From Streptomyces sp. C10-9-1 (GTDB taxonomy: Bacteria > Actinomycetota > Actinomycetes > Streptomycetales > Streptomycetaceae): a stretch of 64,000 bases of DNA. The DNA lies in assembly GCF_024497955.1 (NCBI RefSeq), contig NZ_JANHKP010000001.1:248001-312000 (forward strand). Direction: 5' to 3'. A program made the translations under genes and the position numbers. Of this stretch, positions 8,758 through 17,199 are shown one piece after another (within the stretch, counting starts at the first letter, position 1; every line of letters starts with the position of its first letter). The notes under the pieces were generated by a model. It worked only from the letters and a program-made list of their open reading frames with translations, was not told the origin of the DNA and did not search any database.

Positions 8758-11163
8758 TCAGGTACCGGTGAGGTGCTCGGGGCGCACCGGCGTCCTGTTC
8801 AGCTCCAGCCCGGTCGCGTTCCGGATCGCCGCGAGGACGGCCGGGGTGGACGACAGGGTGGGGGCCTCGCCGATGCCGCGCAGCCCGTAGGGGGCGTGCT
8901 CGTCGGCGAGTTCGAGCACGTCGACCGGGATGGTCGGCGTGTCGAGGATCGTGGGGATCAGGTAGTCCGTGAAGGAGGGGTTCCTGACCTTGGCCGTCTT
9001 GGGGTCGACGATGATCTCCTCCATCACGGCCACGCCCAGGCCCTGGGTGGTGCCGCCCTGGATCTGGCCGATGACGGAGAGCGGGTTGAGCGCCTTGCCC
9101 ACGTCCTGGGCGCAGGCCAGCTCGATCACCTTGACCAGGCCGAGTTCGGTGTCGACCTCGACCACGGCCCGGTGGGCGGCGAAGGAGTACTGGACGTGGC
9201 CGTTGCCCTGGCCGGTGCGCAGGTCGAAGGCCTCGGTGGGCCGGTGGCGCCATTCGGCCTCGACCTCGACGACCTCGTCCTGGAGCACCTCGGCCAGGTC
9301 GGCGAGGACCTCGCCGCCGTCGGTGACGACCTTGCCGCCCTCCAGCAGGAGTTCCGCGGTGGCCCAGGCCGGGTGGTAGGAGCCGAACCGTCGGCGCCCG
9401 ATCTCCAGGACCTTGTCCCGGACCAGCTCGCAGGAGTTCCTGACGGCGCCGCCGGTGACGTAGGTCTGGCGGGAGGCCGAGGTGGATCCGGCGGAGCCGA
9501 CCTGGGTGTCGGCCGGGTTGATGGTCACCTGGGTGACGCCGAGTTCGGTGCGGGCGATCTGGGCGTGGACGGTGATGCCGCCCTGGCCGACCTCCGCCAT
9601 CGCGGTGTGCACGGTCGCCACCGGCTCGCCGCCGACGACCTCCATGCGCACCTTGGCGGTGGAGTAGTCGTCGAAGCCCTCGGAGAAGCCGACGTTCTTG
9701 ATGCCGACCGCGTAGCCGACGCCGCGCACCACTCCCTCGCCGTGGGTGGTGTTGGACAGCCCGCCGGGCAGGGCGCGGACGTCGGCGCCCTCGGTGGTCT
9801 CCCACTGGCGCTCGGGCGGCAGCGGGCGGGACTTGACGCGGCGGAGCAGCTCGGCGACGGGCGCGGGCGAGTCGACCGGCTGGCCGGTGGGCAGCAGGGT
9901 GCCCTGCTCCATGGCGTTGAGCTGCCGGAGGGCGACCGGGTCCATGTCGAGGGCCGCGGCCAGCTTGTCCATCTGCGCCTCGTAGGCGAAGCACGCCTGG
10001 ACCGCGCCGAAGCCGCGCATGGCGCCGCAGGGCGGGTTGTTGGTGTAGAGGGCGATGGCCTCGATGTCCACGTCGTCGACGACGTAGGGGCCGACGGAGA
10101 GCGAGGAGGCGTTGCCGACGACGGCCGGGGAGGCGGAAGCGTAGGCGCCGCCGTCGAGCACGATCCGGCACCGCATGTGGGTCAGCTTGCCGTCCCTGGT
10201 GGCGCCGTGCTCGTACCAGAGCTTGGCCGGGTGGCGGTGGACGTGGCCGAAGAAGGACTCGAACCGGTTGTAGACGATCTTGACCGGCTTGCCGGTGCGC
10301 AGCGCGAGCAGGCAGGCGTGGATCTGCATGGACAGGTCCTCGCGGCCGCCGAAGGCGCCGCCGACCCCGGAGAGCGTCATGCGGACCTTCTCCTCGGGCA
10401 GCCCGAGGACGGGGGCGATCTGGCGCAGGTCGGAGTGGAGCCACTGGGTCGCGACGTACAGGTCGACGCCGCCGTCCTCGGCCGGCACGGCCAGTCCGGA
10501 CTCCGGGCCCAGGAATGCCTGGTCCTGCATGCCGAAGGTGTACTCGCCGGAGACGACGACGTCGGCGCGCGCGGCGGCCGCGTCGGCGTCGCCGCGGACG
10601 ATCGGCTGGCGGTGGACGATGTTGGGGTGCGGGACGTGGCCGACGTGGTGGTCGTCCCGGCCCGGGTGCAGCAGCGGGGCGTCCTCGGCGACCGCGGAGG
10701 CCTCGTCGGTGACGACGGGCAGCTCGCGGTACTCGACCTTGATCTTCGCGGCGGCGCGGCGGGCCGTCTCGGGGTGGTCGGCGGCCACCAGGGCGACGGG
10801 CTCGCCGTGGTGGCGGACCACACCGTTGGCGAGGACGGGGGTGTCCTGGATCTCCAGTCCGTAGTTCCTGACCTCGGTGGGCAGGTCCTCGTAGGTGAGG
10901 ACGGCGTAGACGCCGGCCTGGGCGAGTGCCTCGGAGGTGTCGATGGAGACGATCTCGGCGTGGGCGACGGTGGAGCGCAGGATCTGGCCCCAGAGCATGT
11001 CCTCGTGCCACATGTCCGAGGAGTAGGCGAACTCGCCGGTGACCTTCAGGGTGCCGTCCGGGCGAAGGGTGGACTCCCCGATGCCGCCCCTGGTGCGGGA
11101 GCCCTGGGTGACGTCGGTGGGCGTGCCCGCGGGGGTGGACGCGACCCGGGTGTGCTGCGTCAT
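8758..11163 (-). CDS. Xanthine dehydrogenase, molybdopterin-binding subunit
   Basis: An 801-residue subunit of the molybdenum hydroxylase that oxidises hypoxanthine to xanthine and urate. It shows the N-terminal aldehyde-oxidase hammerhead domain (residues about 20-130), then the cofactor-binding half with GGAFGGRED, AMRGFGAVQACFAYE, the GSAGSTSASRQTYV segment, and the catalytic glutamate in GIGEAP near residue 766. Length fits a large subunit of a three-subunit enzyme. It is the last gene of the operon; its ATG lies two bases after the 2Fe-2S gene. It needs XdhC-matured cofactor. Specificity for xanthine over aldehydes is inferred from the purine context. Confidence 0.93.
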   Translation of the reverse strand: MTQHTRVASTPAGTPTDVTQGSRTRGGIGESTLRPDGTLKVTGEFAYSSDMWHEDMLWGQILRSTVAHAEIVSIDTSEALAQAGVYAVLTYEDLPTEVRNYGLEIQDTPVLANGVVRHHGEPVALVAADHPETARRAAAKIKVEYRELPVVTDEASAVAEDAPLLHPGRDDHHVGHVPHPNIVHRQPIVRGDADAAAARADVVVSGEYTFGMQDQAFLGPESGLAVPAEDGGVDLYVATQWLHSDLRQIAPVLGLPEEKVRMTLSGVGGAFGGREDLSMQIHACLLALRTGKPVKIVYNRFESFFGHVHRHPAKLWYEHGATRDGKLTHMRCRIVLDGGAYASASPAVVGNASSLSVGPYVVDDVDIEAIALYTNNPPCGAMRGFGAVQACFAYEAQMDKLAAALDMDPVALRQLNAMEQGTLLPTGQPVDSPAPVAELLRRVKSRPLPPERQWETTEGADVRALPGGLSNTTHGEGVVRGVGYAVGIKNVGFSEGFDDYSTAKVRMEVVGGEPVATVHTAMAEVGQGGITVHAQIARTELGVTQVTINPADTQVGSAGSTSASRQTYVTGGAVRNSCELVRDKVLEIGRRRFGSYHPAWATAELLLEGGKVVTDGGEVLADLAEVLQDEVVEVEAEWRHRPTEAFDLRTGQGNGHVQYSFAAHRAVVEVDTELGLVKVIELACAQDVGKALNPLSVIGQIQGGTTQGLGVAVMEEIIVDPKTAKVRNPSFTDYLIPTILDTPTIPVDVLELADEHAPYGLRGIGEAPTLSSTPAVLAAIRNATGLELNRTPVRPEHLTGT

Positions 11164-11165
11164 CG

Positions 11166-11768
11166 TCAGACCGCCTCTTCCTGGCGCTCCTGGCGGGCGG
11201 CCGCGAGGCGGACGGCGTCCAGGATCTTCTCGTAGCCCGTGCAGCGGCAGAGGTTGCCGGAGAGGGCCTCGCGGATGTCCTCGTCCGTGGGCGAGGGGTT
11301 GCGCTCCAGCATCTCGTCGGCGGCGACGAGCAGACCGGGGGTGCAGAAGCCGCACTGGACGGCCCCGGCGTCGATGAAGGCCTGCTGGATCGGGGCCAGC
11401 TCGGTGCCCTCGCCGGTGTGGGAGTCGGTGCCCTGGGCACTCCAGCCCCGGGCGTCCTGGAGGCTGGTGCCGCCCGGGGCGCCGCCGCAGGCCCCGGAGG
11501 CGCAGCCCTCCTCGCGCTGCCTGGCGTAGTCCGCCAGGCCCTCGACGGTGACGACCTCGCGGCCCTCGACCTGGCCTGCGGCGACGAGGCAGGAGCAGAC
11601 CGGGACGCCGTCCAGGCGCACGGTGCACGAGCCGCACTCGCCCTGCTCGCAGGCGTTCTTGGAGCCGGGCAGGCCCAGGCGCTCGCGCAGCACGTACAGC
11701 AGGCTCTCGCCCTCCCAGACGTCGTCGGCCTCCTGGCGGCGTCCGTTGACGGTGAAGTTGACGCGCAT
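11166..11768 (-). CDS. Xanthine dehydrogenase, 2Fe-2S subunit
   Basis: A 200-residue electron-transfer subunit with two 2Fe-2S clusters. The plant-ferredoxin-like N-terminal domain carries C40, C45, C48 and C60; the all-helical C-terminal domain carries C139, C142, C174 and C176 (QCGFCTPG and LCRCTGY). Between them is an insertion of about 40 residues (81-123) with its own CASGACGG motif, absent from typical 150-165-residue family members. The ATG has GGAAGGAG upstream and follows the FAD subunit stop by two bases, so the three subunits are tightly coupled. Confidence 0.95.
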   Translation of the reverse strand: MRVNFTVNGRRQEADDVWEGESLLYVLRERLGLPGSKNACEQGECGSCTVRLDGVPVCSCLVAAGQVEGREVVTVEGLADYARQREEGCASGACGGAPGGTSLQDARGWSAQGTDSHTGEGTELAPIQQAFIDAGAVQCGFCTPGLLVAADEMLERNPSPTDEDIREALSGNLCRCTGYEKILDAVRLAAARQERQEEAV

Positions 11769-11770
11769 GG

Positions 11771-12661
11771 CTATGCAGCTCCTTCCAGCGTGCGGGCGGT
11801 GCCGCGGTACTGCTCCCAGGTCCAGCCGAGGGTCCGGCGGGCCATGATGCCGACGGCGTGGCGGCGGTACCGGGCGGTGCCGCGGACGTCGTCGATGGGG
11901 TTGCAGGCGCCGGAGGCGAGCTCCGCGAACTGCTTGGCGACGGAGGGCGTGATGATCTTGCCGCTCTCCCAGAAGCCGCCCTCCTCCAGCGCGGCGTTCA
12001 GGAAGTCCTCGGCCGCCTCGGCGCGCACGGGGGTGGGGGCGGCGGAGCCGATGCCGGTGCGGACGGTGCGGCTCTCGGGGTGGAGCGCGAGCCCGAAGGC
12101 GCACACCGCGATGACCATGGCGTTGCGGGTGCCGACCTTGGAGTACTGCTGCGGTCCGTCGGCCTTCCTGATGTGCACCGCGCGGATCAGCTCGTCGGGG
12201 GCCAGGGCGTTGCGCTTGACCCCGGTGTAGAAGGCGTCGATCGGGATCATGCGGGAGCCGCGGACGGACTCCGCCTCGACCTCGGCGCCCGCGGCCAGCA
12301 GGGCGGGGTGGGCGTCGCCGGCCGGGGAGGCGGTGCCGAGGTTGCCGCCGACGCCGCCGCGGTTGCGGATCTGGGGGGAGGCCACCGTGTGCGAGGCGAG
12401 GGCCAGGCCCGGCAGCTCGGTCCTCAGGCTCTCCATGATCGCGGTGTAGGGGACGGAGGCACCCAGCCGGACGCTCTCGCCGCCGACCTCCCATTCGGTG
12501 AGGTCGCCGATGCGGTTGAGGTCCAGGAGGTACTCGGGCCGGCGGTGGTCGAAGTTGATCTCGACCATCACATCGGTGCCACCCGCGATGGGGACAGCTG
12601 TGGGGTGCTCTGCCTTCGCAGCGAGCGCCTCCTCCCAGCTGGCGGGGCGAAGGAAGTCCAT
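11771..12661 (-). CDS. Xanthine dehydrogenase, FAD-binding subunit
   Basis: A 296-residue CoxM-type FAD subunit that passes electrons from the iron-sulfur clusters to NAD+ or another acceptor. FAD-site motifs are PIAGGTDVMVEI near residue 30 and the SPQIRNRGGVGGNLGTASPAGD stretch near 105-125, followed by the CO dehydrogenase flavoprotein C-terminal domain. It is the first gene of the xdh operon and starts 293 bases from the divergent PucR-type gene. The ribosome binding site is a weak AAGAGAG. Confidence 0.93.
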   Translation of the reverse strand: MDFLRPASWEEALAAKAEHPTAVPIAGGTDVMVEINFDHRRPEYLLDLNRIGDLTEWEVGGESVRLGASVPYTAIMESLRTELPGLALASHTVASPQIRNRGGVGGNLGTASPAGDAHPALLAAGAEVEAESVRGSRMIPIDAFYTGVKRNALAPDELIRAVHIRKADGPQQYSKVGTRNAMVIAVCAFGLALHPESRTVRTGIGSAAPTPVRAEAAEDFLNAALEEGGFWESGKIITPSVAKQFAELASGACNPIDDVRGTARYRRHAVGIMARRTLGWTWEQYRGTARTLEGAA

Positions 12662-12738
12662 GAGCGGCTCTCTTCTTCTTGATCGAACGTGATCGGGGTC
12701 CGTCGCAACGGGCCCGGGACGGCCGGCCCTCGACTGGA

Positions 12739-12759
12739 TGTTCATGCGCTGTTCATGCG
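12739..12759. promoter_or_regulatory. Tandem decamer direct repeat in the xdh-pucR intergenic region
   Basis: The decamer TGTTCATGCG occurs at 12739-12748 and again at 12750-12759, an 11-bp period that places both copies on the same face of the helix. It lies 78-98 bases upstream of the xdh operon start and about 200 bases before the PucR-type gene. It is a good candidate operator for the divergent regulator; no binding site from the literature was matched. Confidence 0.5.
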
Positions 12760-12954
12760 ATGTGGTCCAGTACACAAGCCGCCACCGGCGGGGTGCAGTC
12801 ACCGAAACCATGAAGGAGTTGGCTGGCCGCCTCCCTCGTCTTGTAGATTCGAACGAAAGGCGGACACCGGCAACCTCACCGTTTCCCCCCGGAAACCGTG
12901 GCCACGGCTTTCCGCCTGGTACCGGCCAACCAACGACAGATCGGCGGCGACGAC

Positions 12955-14658
12955 ATGCGGCTGCGCGCACTGCTGGAGACCGATGCGCTGGGGCTGCGCC
13001 TGCTCGGCGGCGAGGAGGAGCTGGACCGCGGGGTGCGGGGCGTGATGACCACCGACCTCAAGGACCCGAGCCGCTACCTCTCCGGCGGGGAGCTCGTACT
13101 GACGGGTCTGGCGTGGCGGCGCGGCCCCGAGGACTCCGAGCCGTTCGTACGGATCCTCGCGGGCGCCCAGGTGGCGGGGCTGGCGGCGGGCGAGGCGGAG
13201 CTCGGGGACATCCCCGACGATCTCGTCCAGGCGTGTTCGCGCCACCGGCTGCCGCTCTTCGCGGTGAACGAGTCCGTTGCGTTCGCGACGATCACGGAGC
13301 ATGTCGTCCGCCAGGTCTCCGGGGAGCGGGCCGGGGACCTGGCCGCCGTCGTCGACAGGCACAGACGGCTGATGACCTCCGGCCCCACGGGCGGCGGCCC
13401 CGACGCGGTGCTCGACCTCCTCGGCTCCGACCTGGACCTGCGCGCCTGGGTGCTGTCCCCCACCGGCCGCCGGATCGCCGGCCCCGGCGAGGTGCTCGCC
13501 CGGCCGACGGCGGCCGCCCTCGCGGGCGAGCACCTCGCCGCCGTCCGGGCGGGTCGGCGCGCCCCCCACCGGGCCGCCGTGGACGGGACCACGTACTCGC
13601 TGTTCCCGATCCGCAACACCGCGCGAAGCGGCGGGACCGCCGCCCGTGACGTGCGCGAGCAGGTGCTCTCGGACTGGCTGCTGGCCGTCGAGGCCGACGC
13701 CGCCGACTGGCCCGCCGCCCGGCTGGACCTGCTCCAGGGCGTCACCCAGCTGATCGCGGTCGAGCGGGACCGGCGCGAGGCGGCCCGCACGGTGCGCCGC
13801 AGGCTGGCGCAGGAGGTGCTGGAGCTGGTCCAGACGGGTGCCGCACCGGCGGAGATCGCCGCCCGGCTGCGGGTGGCGGCGCCGGTGCTGCTGCCGGGCC
13901 TCGGCACGGCGCCCCACTGGCAGGTCGTGGTCGCGCGGGTCGACTGGGGAGGTCCGCAGGCGGACTCCGAGCCCGGCCCGGTCGCCCAGTCCCTGCTGGA
14001 GGAGGTGCTGGTGGACCCGGCGGTGGCGGGTACCGAGTCCGCGGACCGGATCGCCGTCGCCCACACGGGCGACGAGGCGATCGCGCTCGTGCCGCTGCCG
14101 CCGCTGGGGCCCCCGGGCGCCGACGGGGAGGGCGGGCGGGGTGCGGCACCGGACGCGGACGCGGGCCTGCACGCCGACGCCCTGCTCTCCTCCGTGCAGG
14201 AGCCGCTGTCCGCGGGGCTGGGCGACGACGGACGCCTCACTCTGGGCGTCAGTGCGGCCGTGCACTCCGCCGAGGGGCTGCGCGGGGCGCTGGAGGAGGC
14301 GCGGCACGCCCGCCGGGTGGCCGCCGCCCGCCCCGGGCGGGTCTGCGCGGCGGGCCACCACGAGCTGGCCTCCCATGTGCTGCTGCTGCCGTTCGTGCCG
14401 GACGACGTCCGGCGGGCCTTCACCGCACGGCTGCTGGACCCGCTGAGGGACTACGACCGCAGGCACCGGGCGGAGCTGATCCCCACCCTGGAGGCGTTCC
14501 TGGACTGCGACGGCTCCTGGACGCGCTGCGCGGGCCGGCTGCACCTGCACGTGAACACGCTGCGCTACCGCGTGGGGCGCATCGAGCAGCTCACCGGCCG
14601 GGACCTGTCCCGGCTGGAGGACAAGCTGGACTTCTTCCTGGCGCTGCGGATGTCCTGA
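12955..14658 (+). CDS. PucR-family transcriptional regulator
   Basis: A 567-residue regulator. Residues 1-125 are the PucR N-terminal domain (DRGVRGVMTTDLKDPSRYLSGG). The centre (about 250-430) is a GGDEF-like CdaR region without catalytic residues. Residues about 490-560 are the PucR-type helix-turn-helix (TLEAFLDCDGSWTRCAGRLHLHVNTLRYRVGRIEQLTG). Family members control purine or amino-acid catabolism. The ATG at 12955 matches the usual family start; an in-frame GTG at 12898 would add 19 residues. It diverges from the xanthine dehydrogenase operon, which is its most likely target. Confidence 0.92.
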   Translation: MRLRALLETDALGLRLLGGEEELDRGVRGVMTTDLKDPSRYLSGGELVLTGLAWRRGPEDSEPFVRILAGAQVAGLAAGEAELGDIPDDLVQACSRHRLPLFAVNESVAFATITEHVVRQVSGERAGDLAAVVDRHRRLMTSGPTGGGPDAVLDLLGSDLDLRAWVLSPTGRRIAGPGEVLARPTAAALAGEHLAAVRAGRRAPHRAAVDGTTYSLFPIRNTARSGGTAARDVREQVLSDWLLAVEADAADWPAARLDLLQGVTQLIAVERDRREAARTVRRRLAQEVLELVQTGAAPAEIAARLRVAAPVLLPGLGTAPHWQVVVARVDWGGPQADSEPGPVAQSLLEEVLVDPAVAGTESADRIAVAHTGDEAIALVPLPPLGPPGADGEGGRGAAPDADAGLHADALLSSVQEPLSAGLGDDGRLTLGVSAAVHSAEGLRGALEEARHARRVAAARPGRVCAAGHHELASHVLLLPFVPDDVRRAFTARLLDPLRDYDRRHRAELIPTLEAFLDCDGSWTRCAGRLHLHVNTLRYRVGRIEQLTGRDLSRLEDKLDFFLALRMS

Positions 14659-14682
14659 CGGCCCGGCACCCGCCGACCCGCG

Positions 14683-14733
14683 CGGGCGGCGGTCCGGACG
14701 GACTGCCCCACACGGGCGGCGGTCCGGACGGAC
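14683..14733. repeat. Two 21-bp direct repeats, 30-bp period
   Basis: CGGGCGGCGGTCCGGACGGAC occupies 14683-14703, and its first 20 bases with the last base recur at 14713-14733. The copies lie just downstream of the PucR-type gene. They may be a simple duplication. The rest of the gap to 15270 (about 540 bases) has no recognisable gene apart from the promoter-proximal site listed separately. Confidence 0.6.
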
Positions 14734-15173
14734 GGCACCCGGGGCGCGAACCGGACACCGCACGGCGCCCGGGGTCCCGGGCGGCACCGGCCCGTCCTCC
14801 GGCCGTGCGTCGCCGCGCACCGCCCCGTCTACGCAGCCGTCCACCCGCCCGGCGACGCACGCGCCCCGATCGCTGCGCATTCCGGCGTAGGCGGCGTCCG
14901 CGTCCGGGCGGGGACGCCGTCCGCGGCCGTCGCCCCGACCGCCGGGGGCGCGCCCCGGCGGGGTGCGGCGCGGCGCGTCACCCGCCCGGCCGTCCGCCGC
15001 CCTCACCCGTGGGGGTCGAGACGGGTACCGCCGGATTGACGACGAACGGGCCGGTGGGGAGGGGTCCCTGACGGCGCGGCCGGCAGGCCGGCCCCGCTCA
15101 ACCACGGGGGCCGCCCGGGTTCCGGCACCGCAGGCGACCGTTCCCACCGCGACCCGGTCGGCCGCCGAAAGAT

Positions 15174-15189
15174 TGTGAACCAATTCACT
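15174..15189. promoter_or_regulatory. Crp/FNR-like palindrome upstream of TPR gene
   Basis: TGTGA-N6-TCACT, matching nine of ten positions of the classical Crp half-sites (TGTGA-N6-TCACA), in an AT-richer pocket 82 bases before the TPR gene start. The GTGAA/TTCAC arms are perfect. Streptomyces encodes a Crp that binds related sites; regulation here is inferred. Confidence 0.45.
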
Positions 15190-15270
15190 CGACCCCTTGG
15201 CCCGGTGCGCGGATCCGTGCTGAGATTCCCTCCTGACTCGACAGCTCAATGGCGTGCTAGGGGAGGGCAA

Positions 15271-16083
15271 GTGGCGCATACCGCCATGTCTGGTTCCGGA
15301 ACCACAGCAGGTGACGATCCCCTCCAGACCGCGGTATGGCGGCTGCGCTCGCGCGGCTGTTGGACCGACGCTGCGGCTCTCCTGACGGACCGCGCGGACG
15401 AGCCGGCGGCGGCTCTGGAGCGGGCCGGGCTGCTCGTCGAACGGTGCCTGTTCACCTCCGAGGGCTGGGCCGAGGCCGAGGACGCCCTGCGGACGGCCGA
15501 GGCCGTGGCGGGCGACGACGAGGAGCGCGGCGGGGCCGCGAGCGAGCGCGGCAGGCTGGCGTACGCCGCCACCCGGCTCGGCGTCCGGGACCGTGCGGAC
15601 GAGGCGCGCTCGGCGCTGGGCCGCGCGGCGGCGCTGCTGTCGCCGGCCTCGCCCCGCCGCCCGCTGCTCGACTTCCGGCGGGGGCTGGTCGCCGAGCACA
15701 TCGGCGACGCCCCCCAGGCGGCGAGGGCGGCCTACCAGCGGGCGCACACGGGCGCGGAGGCGCAGGAGGACCCGCTGCTGCTGTCCTTCACCTGGGAGCA
15801 GCTCGCGGGGATCGCCCTGGCGGAGGGCGATGCGGCGGCCGCCCGGACGGGGTTCACCGAGTGCCTGCGGATCCGCGAGGAACTCGGCTACCTCGTGGGC
15901 ACGGTGCCCGCGCTCGCCGGGCTCGCGGACTGCGCCCCCGACCCGGACGCGGACCGGCTCCGGGCCGAGGCGCGACGCCTGTTCCGGCTGCTGGGCGGGG
16001 TGCCGGTGTCCCTGGCGGGGCGGCTCTCCGCCGTCCCCGCCCAGCCCTCCCCGCCCACCCACCCGGAGCCGGCCGCACCGTGA
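15271..16083 (+). CDS. TPR-like helical repeat protein, unknown function
   Basis: A 270-residue soluble protein made of Ala/Leu/Arg-rich helical pairs of TPR type, such as AARAAYQRAHTGAEAQEDPLLLSFTWEQLAGIALAEGD and the following pair. No enzymatic motif, signal peptide or membrane segment is visible. GTG start with GGGGAGGG six bases upstream. The stop codon overlaps the GTG of the phosphatase-like gene, so the two are translated together; the protein may scaffold or regulate that partner (inference). The end is Pro-rich. Confidence 0.75.
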   Translation: MAHTAMSGSGTTAGDDPLQTAVWRLRSRGCWTDAAALLTDRADEPAAALERAGLLVERCLFTSEGWAEAEDALRTAEAVAGDDEERGGAASERGRLAYAATRLGVRDRADEARSALGRAAALLSPASPRRPLLDFRRGLVAEHIGDAPQAARAAYQRAHTGAEAQEDPLLLSFTWEQLAGIALAEGDAAAARTGFTECLRIREELGYLVGTVPALAGLADCAPDPDADRLRAEARRLFRLLGGVPVSLAGRLSAVPAQPSPPTHPEPAAP

Positions 16084-16592
16084 GAACGCGCCGCAGGGAG
16101 GGCGACGTACCGGAGCCCCGGACCCGCTGGGACGAGATCACCACCGGGCTGTGGATGGGCGGCCATGTGTGGTCCGACGGCGTGCTGGCGCATCAGGACG
16201 TGGTGGTGGGCCGCGAGTTCGACCTGGTGATCAGCCTCTGGACGCGCAGCGGGCACGGTCCGGCGGGCGGCGTGGAGCACCGGGTGGCGCCCATCCCGGA
16301 CGACTGGCTGACCGCCGGGGAGATCGACACCGTGCGCCGCCTGGCCGTGCTCGCGGCGGACGCGGTGCGCGACGGGCGCAGGGTGCTGGCGCGCTGCTAC
16401 TCGGGCTACAACCGCTCGGGCCTGGTGGTGGCGCAGACCCTGATCGAGCTGGGGCACGACAGCGGCAGCGCCATCGACCGCGTGCGGCTGCGGCGTTCGC
16501 CGTGGGCGCTGCACAATCCGGCCTTCGAGCAGTATCTGCTGACGGGGCTGGACGTGGCCTCGCTGCTGTCGGGGCTGGACCCTCCGCCCTGA
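16080..16592 (+). CDS. Dual-specificity/tyrosine-phosphatase-like protein
   Basis: A 170-residue protein with the cysteine-dependent phosphatase signature C-X5-R-S: C106 in RCYSGYNRSG with R112. An acidic pair in PIPDDW near residues 74-75 sits about 30 residues earlier, where the general acid lies in dual-specificity phosphatases. The N-terminal GLWMGGHVW resembles DSP entry strands. All catalytic elements seem present, though histidine before the cysteine is replaced by arginine. The GTG overlaps the TPR gene stop. Substrate unknown. Confidence 0.8.
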   Translation: MRTRRREGDVPEPRTRWDEITTGLWMGGHVWSDGVLAHQDVVVGREFDLVISLWTRSGHGPAGGVEHRVAPIPDDWLTAGEIDTVRRLAVLAADAVRDGRRVLARCYSGYNRSGLVVAQTLIELGHDSGSAIDRVRLRRSPWALHNPAFEQYLLTGLDVASLLSGLDPPP

Positions 16593-16625
16593 CGGGGCCC
16601 CGGGGCACCGGCCCGGGTGGCGGCG

Positions 16626-16988
16626 TCAGCGGAGGAAGGGCAGGACCTGCTCCGGGAACAGCAGGGCCAGGACGAAGCCGAGGGCGACGGCGATCCAGAT
16701 GAAGGTCCACACCCCGCCGCGGCGGACGGGCGCCCGCTCGGGCGCGCTCCAGGCGCGCCAGCCCTCCGGCTCGGCGCGACCGCGGCGACGGCGGCGCAGG
16801 CGGCCCGGCCCGCGGCGGCGTGCGGCTTCCTCGTCCCGGCGGCGCAGGCGCCCGGCGACGATGCGCGAGCGTGCGGAGGGTTCCTTCGGCGCCCGCAGCC
16901 TGGCCGGGCCCTCGCTCTCGATCTGGAAGGCCTTCCACTCCTCGTCGGAGTAGGACGCCCGCGGTTCGTCGGGCTGCTCGTCGGCCAT
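16626..16988 (-). CDS. Small C-terminally membrane-anchored protein, unknown
   Basis: A 120-residue protein with an acidic N-terminus (MADEQPDEPRASYSDEEWKAF), a strongly basic Arg-rich middle (residues about 45-75) and one hydrophobic helix near the C-terminus (TFIWIAVALGFVLALLF). This is the layout of a tail-anchored membrane protein with a cytoplasmic nucleic-acid or lipid-binding basic patch. It is convergent with the phosphatase gene. No function is recognised. An in-frame start at 17063 would add 25 residues; the start used matches the acidic domain. Confidence 0.65.
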   Translation of the reverse strand: MADEQPDEPRASYSDEEWKAFQIESEGPARLRAPKEPSARSRIVAGRLRRRDEEAARRRGPGRLRRRRRGRAEPEGWRAWSAPERAPVRRGGVWTFIWIAVALGFVLALLFPEQVLPFLR

Positions 16989-17199
16989 GGCACCCCCTGA
17001 CACCCGCGACGGCTCCGTCCGCCCTGGACGGAGGGGCTCCCAGGGTAGTCCACCCATGGCCACGATGTGACCGAACGTGATGCGTGCACGACGGGCCCGG
17101 TCACGGCCGGGCGCGCCTCCGCCCGCCGCGGGGCTCCGGTCGCAGGGCCGTGCGAGCGGTTGCGGGCGGCCGCCCGGTGCGGGCGGAGCACGCGGCCCC

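Noticed and set aside
6811..11235. A very long plus-strand open frame opposite the permease and xdh genes
   Set aside because: It lies antisense to well-recognised genes and arises from GC-rich codon bias; its translation is low-complexity Gly/Asp/His and has no family features.
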